From NCBI GenBank assembly GCA_034769895.1, contig CM068373.1, forward strand, positions 197,078,134 to 197,142,133: 64,000 bases of DNA, given 5' to 3'. Numbering within the stretch: position 1 is the first letter of the stretch; each line of letters opens with the position of its first letter. The notes beneath the pieces are model-generated. The model ran no database searches, was not told the origin of the DNA, and saw only the letters and a program-made list of their open reading frames with translations. This document shows, in pieces, positions 62,084-64,000 of the stretch. The position numbers and the translations under genes are program-made. Source of the stretch: Magicicada septendecula. Lineage: Eukaryota; Arthropoda; Insecta; Hemiptera; Cicadidae.

Positions 62084-63715
62084 ATGATCACGCGCAGTAG
62101 GGCAAAAATGGCCAGTAATTCGGATAGTGTAGAATTTGAGATCAACAATCAGTTAGGTATGCCTAATACCGAGGAAGGCAACACACCTAGTGATCCAGAC
62201 AGTGTGGTGGAGACTCCAGATGATAGGGCGCGGGGACTGTCGCCTACACATCAAGAAGTGAGCCTACAAACACTAATGACATTAATTAGTGAAAACAATA
62301 GAATAATTAATGAGAAAATTGATAAACAAAATGAAAACAATAGAATAATTAATGAGAAAATTGATAAACAAAATGAAAACAATAGATTAATTCGTGAAGA
62401 AATTAGTGAAAATAATAGATTAGTAAGCGAGAAGCTCGACCAAAACAAAGAAGAAATGAAACAACAGGTAGCTGAACAAATAGCGCAGATGCAGTCGGAA
62501 GTACGTGAATACCGACAGGCCTGGGAGGAGAAGTTTAGCGAAATACAGAAGAAACAAGAAGACTCAATTAAGGAATTGCGAGAAGACGCAGATAAGAAGC
62601 ACGAAGAGATGCGGGAGGCACGCGAAACAGACCGCCAAGAGTGGAAAGGAGCCATCCAGAATACACAAACAAGCATTAAACGAATACACAACAAAATAGA
62701 AATGCACATTAAAGACAGTAACAAAAGACAGGAAGAATTAGCAGCTGAACTTCATGAAACGATCCAACAGAAGCAGCAGGAGCAGTGGCACACGAATGAC
62801 ATCGTGAAACAGAAACTTGAAGAAGTTAATAACAAACAACGATCAACGGAGCAGAAATTAGACGAAACGTCAAAAGAAAAAACTGTACGAATCGAAGAAC
62901 TGAAGTGCCACATCGCAAAAATGAAGGAAACTCAAGAACGCCTGCAAAGACAATTGATTGAAAGTGAGTGTGGGAACGGACACCGAATCAATGGACCGCA
63001 ACACCACGATCTGAAGTATAATGGGACCGATAGATATCCAATGGAATTCTTAAAGGAGCTATCGGAACTACAGGAGACACATTACCCTAACGACGGTATC
63101 AAATGGATTGGGAGACACCTCGAGATGGACGCTGGTATCTGGTGGCATGTCATCAGGAACCAGGTGACTACTTTTGAGGAGTTTAAGGAAGCTTTTACGC
63201 AGAAATACTGGGGGCAAGAACGTCAAGACGAAATTAGAGACCACCTTGAGTATGGAAGGTTCGACTGGCACGGACAAGTAAGCTCTATTCAGTACATTGA
63301 GCGTATTCTGTTAGAGTGTAGACAACTGACGCCTACGATAACGGATAAACAATTGATTCGCAAGATCGCAAAACACTTTAGCCGTGATGTGCAGTTAGCT
63401 GTTGTCACAAGGGGAATAAATACAATCCCGAATTTCGAGTCGTTGATCGTCGAATACACACAGATTCGACCACGCAATAACAAGGACTTTCAATATACAG
63501 CGAAGGCAGAAAGTGAAAGTCGGCGAGAGAGAGGAGATGACAGACCCAGGCGGGAATGGGGTGAGAAAGTGACCGCTCGCACACAATACAACCGCAATGC
63601 CGGAGGGGAGACCATAAATACTATGAATTTCGTAAACAAGGGTGCGTCTAAGTCGGGCATAGAACCTAAACGACAAACCCAGGAAGATAAAAAAAAAAAT
63701 CACGCGGCACAGTAA
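62084..63715 (+). CDS. gag: Gag polyprotein of Ty3/Gypsy element J
   Basis: An intact 543-residue ORF. Residues 1-60 are Ser/Pro/Asp-rich. Residues about 65-300 form a very long coiled coil that begins with three copies of an ENNRIINEKIDKQN-type repeat. Residues about 310-460 are a retrotransposon capsid domain (YPMEFLKELSEL, DAGIWWHVIRNQ, FEEFKEAFTQKYWG, HLEYGRFDW, RKIAKHFS). The tail is Arg-rich (SRRERGDDRPRREW) without a CCHC zinc knuckle, so nucleic acid binding is probably by basic residues. It ends in a run of 11 A where pol begins in the -1 frame. A second ATG at 62108 is also possible. The long coiled coil is uncommon for Gypsy Gag proteins but resembles the shorter ones in B and C. 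Confidence 0.88.
   Translation: MITRSRAKMASNSDSVEFEINNQLGMPNTEEGNTPSDPDSVVETPDDRARGLSPTHQEVSLQTLMTLISENNRIINEKIDKQNENNRIINEKIDKQNENNRLIREEISENNRLVSEKLDQNKEEMKQQVAEQIAQMQSEVREYRQAWEEKFSEIQKKQEDSIKELREDADKKHEEMREARETDRQEWKGAIQNTQTSIKRIHNKIEMHIKDSNKRQEELAAELHETIQQKQQEQWHTNDIVKQKLEEVNNKQRSTEQKLDETSKEKTVRIEELKCHIAKMKETQERLQRQLIESECGNGHRINGPQHHDLKYNGTDRYPMEFLKELSELQETHYPNDGIKWIGRHLEMDAGIWWHVIRNQVTTFEEFKEAFTQKYWGQERQDEIRDHLEYGRFDWHGQVSSIQYIERILLECRQLTPTITDKQLIRKIAKHFSRDVQLAVVTRGINTIPNFESLIVEYTQIRPRNNKDFQYTAKAESESRRERGDDRPRREWGEKVTARTQYNRNAGGETINTMNFVNKGASKSGIEPKRQTQEDKKKNHAAQ
63689..63699 (+). promoter_or_regulatory. -1 ribosomal frameshift site of element J
   Basis: Eleven A residues, containing A-AAA-AAA in the Gag frame. 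The pol frame is -1 relative to gag and is open across this point. Gag ends 16 bases downstream. Confidence 0.75.
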
Positions 63716-64000
63716 TTGAGATAGCCAATTCACCGGAAAATGACACTACCAATAATGTACATATACTTTTACCGGATCTAAGAAATGACTTGTTGTATGA
63801 CGATGAAGAAGAAATTACCCAACGTGTAATAAAGTGTCCTGAAGTAATTGTAAAATTTAATAATGATATAACTGTTTTAGCTCTTATTGATACCGGATGT
63901 TTGATTAACGGAATATCAGAATCATGGTGTAACCAAAATAAGAAGGATATAGAACCGTACGAAATACTGCCAATGACCAACACCCTTGTCATTAGTGCAG
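63691..64000 (+). CDS. pol: Pol of element J, protease start (cut by window edge)
   Basis: An open frame from the A-run to the window edge, about 103 codons. An aspartic protease (retropepsin) is visible: LALIDTGCLING with the DTG triad at 63889-63897, preceded by a hydrophobic beta-strand text (EVIVKFNNDITV). Reverse transcriptase and integrase would lie beyond the window. It is the only apparently intact pol start here, and might act on other elements, but nothing shows that it serves the D/E/F clade. Confidence 0.85.

Noticed and set aside
62251..62724. 157-codon antisense ORF, Ser/Leu/Cys-rich
   Set aside because: It is the antisense shadow of the coiled-coil repeats in the J gag. The antisense ORFs at 3431-4023 and 30216-30497 are the same kind of artefact.

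Overview
The window looks like a repeat-dominated stretch of a large, AT-rich arthropod genome, most likely an insect. The signs are Ty3/Gypsy-type LTR retrotransposons with LTRs of 0.58 to 1.9 kb, a Helitron, pogo/Tigger and hAT DNA transposons, a Penelope-like fragment, long dinucleotide microsatellites, spliced mini-exons and no bacterial-style operons. Species assignment is inference. All boundaries were read by eye from LTR starts, primer binding sites (PBS), polypurine tracts (PPT) and target-site duplications (TSD). I use letters A to J for the LTR elements; they are labels for this window only.

Layout. 1-13584 is element B on the minus strand. It carries element C (9293-12004, minus, 584-bp LTRs, TSD ATAC) in its leader and element D (1922-8182, plus) in its body. 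14011-15462 is a hAT transposase with one stop. 15965-35138 is a tandem array of about 1.45-1.53-kb units belonging to a minus-strand host-like gene. Its six recognisable mini-exons alternate in two types, and the array is split by element F (16152-24643, which itself contains a Tigger at 20020-22413) and element E (28396-34688). 37246-43052 is a full-length but broken Helitron inserted in what may be an old LTR (G). 44-47.3 kb is AT-rich and microsatellite-rich and ends with a 68-bp perfect palindrome. 47379-52985 is a composite of three 1.86-kb LTRs of family A with abnormal junctions. 53.4-55.0 kb holds a Penelope-like remnant, 55.9-56.5 kb a piggyBac-like non-autonomous element, 56.6-59.8 kb fragments H and I, and from about 59.8 kb to the edge an apparently intact Gypsy element J with Gag, a -1 frameshift and the start of Pol.

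What ties the window together is one clade of elements (D, E, F, H, I). Their LTRs start TGTAACG or TGTAGCG (E's left copy has lost the G), and where complete they are about 1.2 kb. D, E and F have a single coiled-coil ORF ending in the same Asp-Asp-Gly-Gly, followed by 2 to 4 kb without reverse transcriptase. D, E, F and I (and H in part) share a conserved 3' block and a hairpin directly before the PPT. They look like non-autonomous elements keeping their own cis-acting RNA signals and one uncharacterised protein, presumably mobilised by another element. This clade, the three-LTR composite and the tandem exon array are the most promising items.
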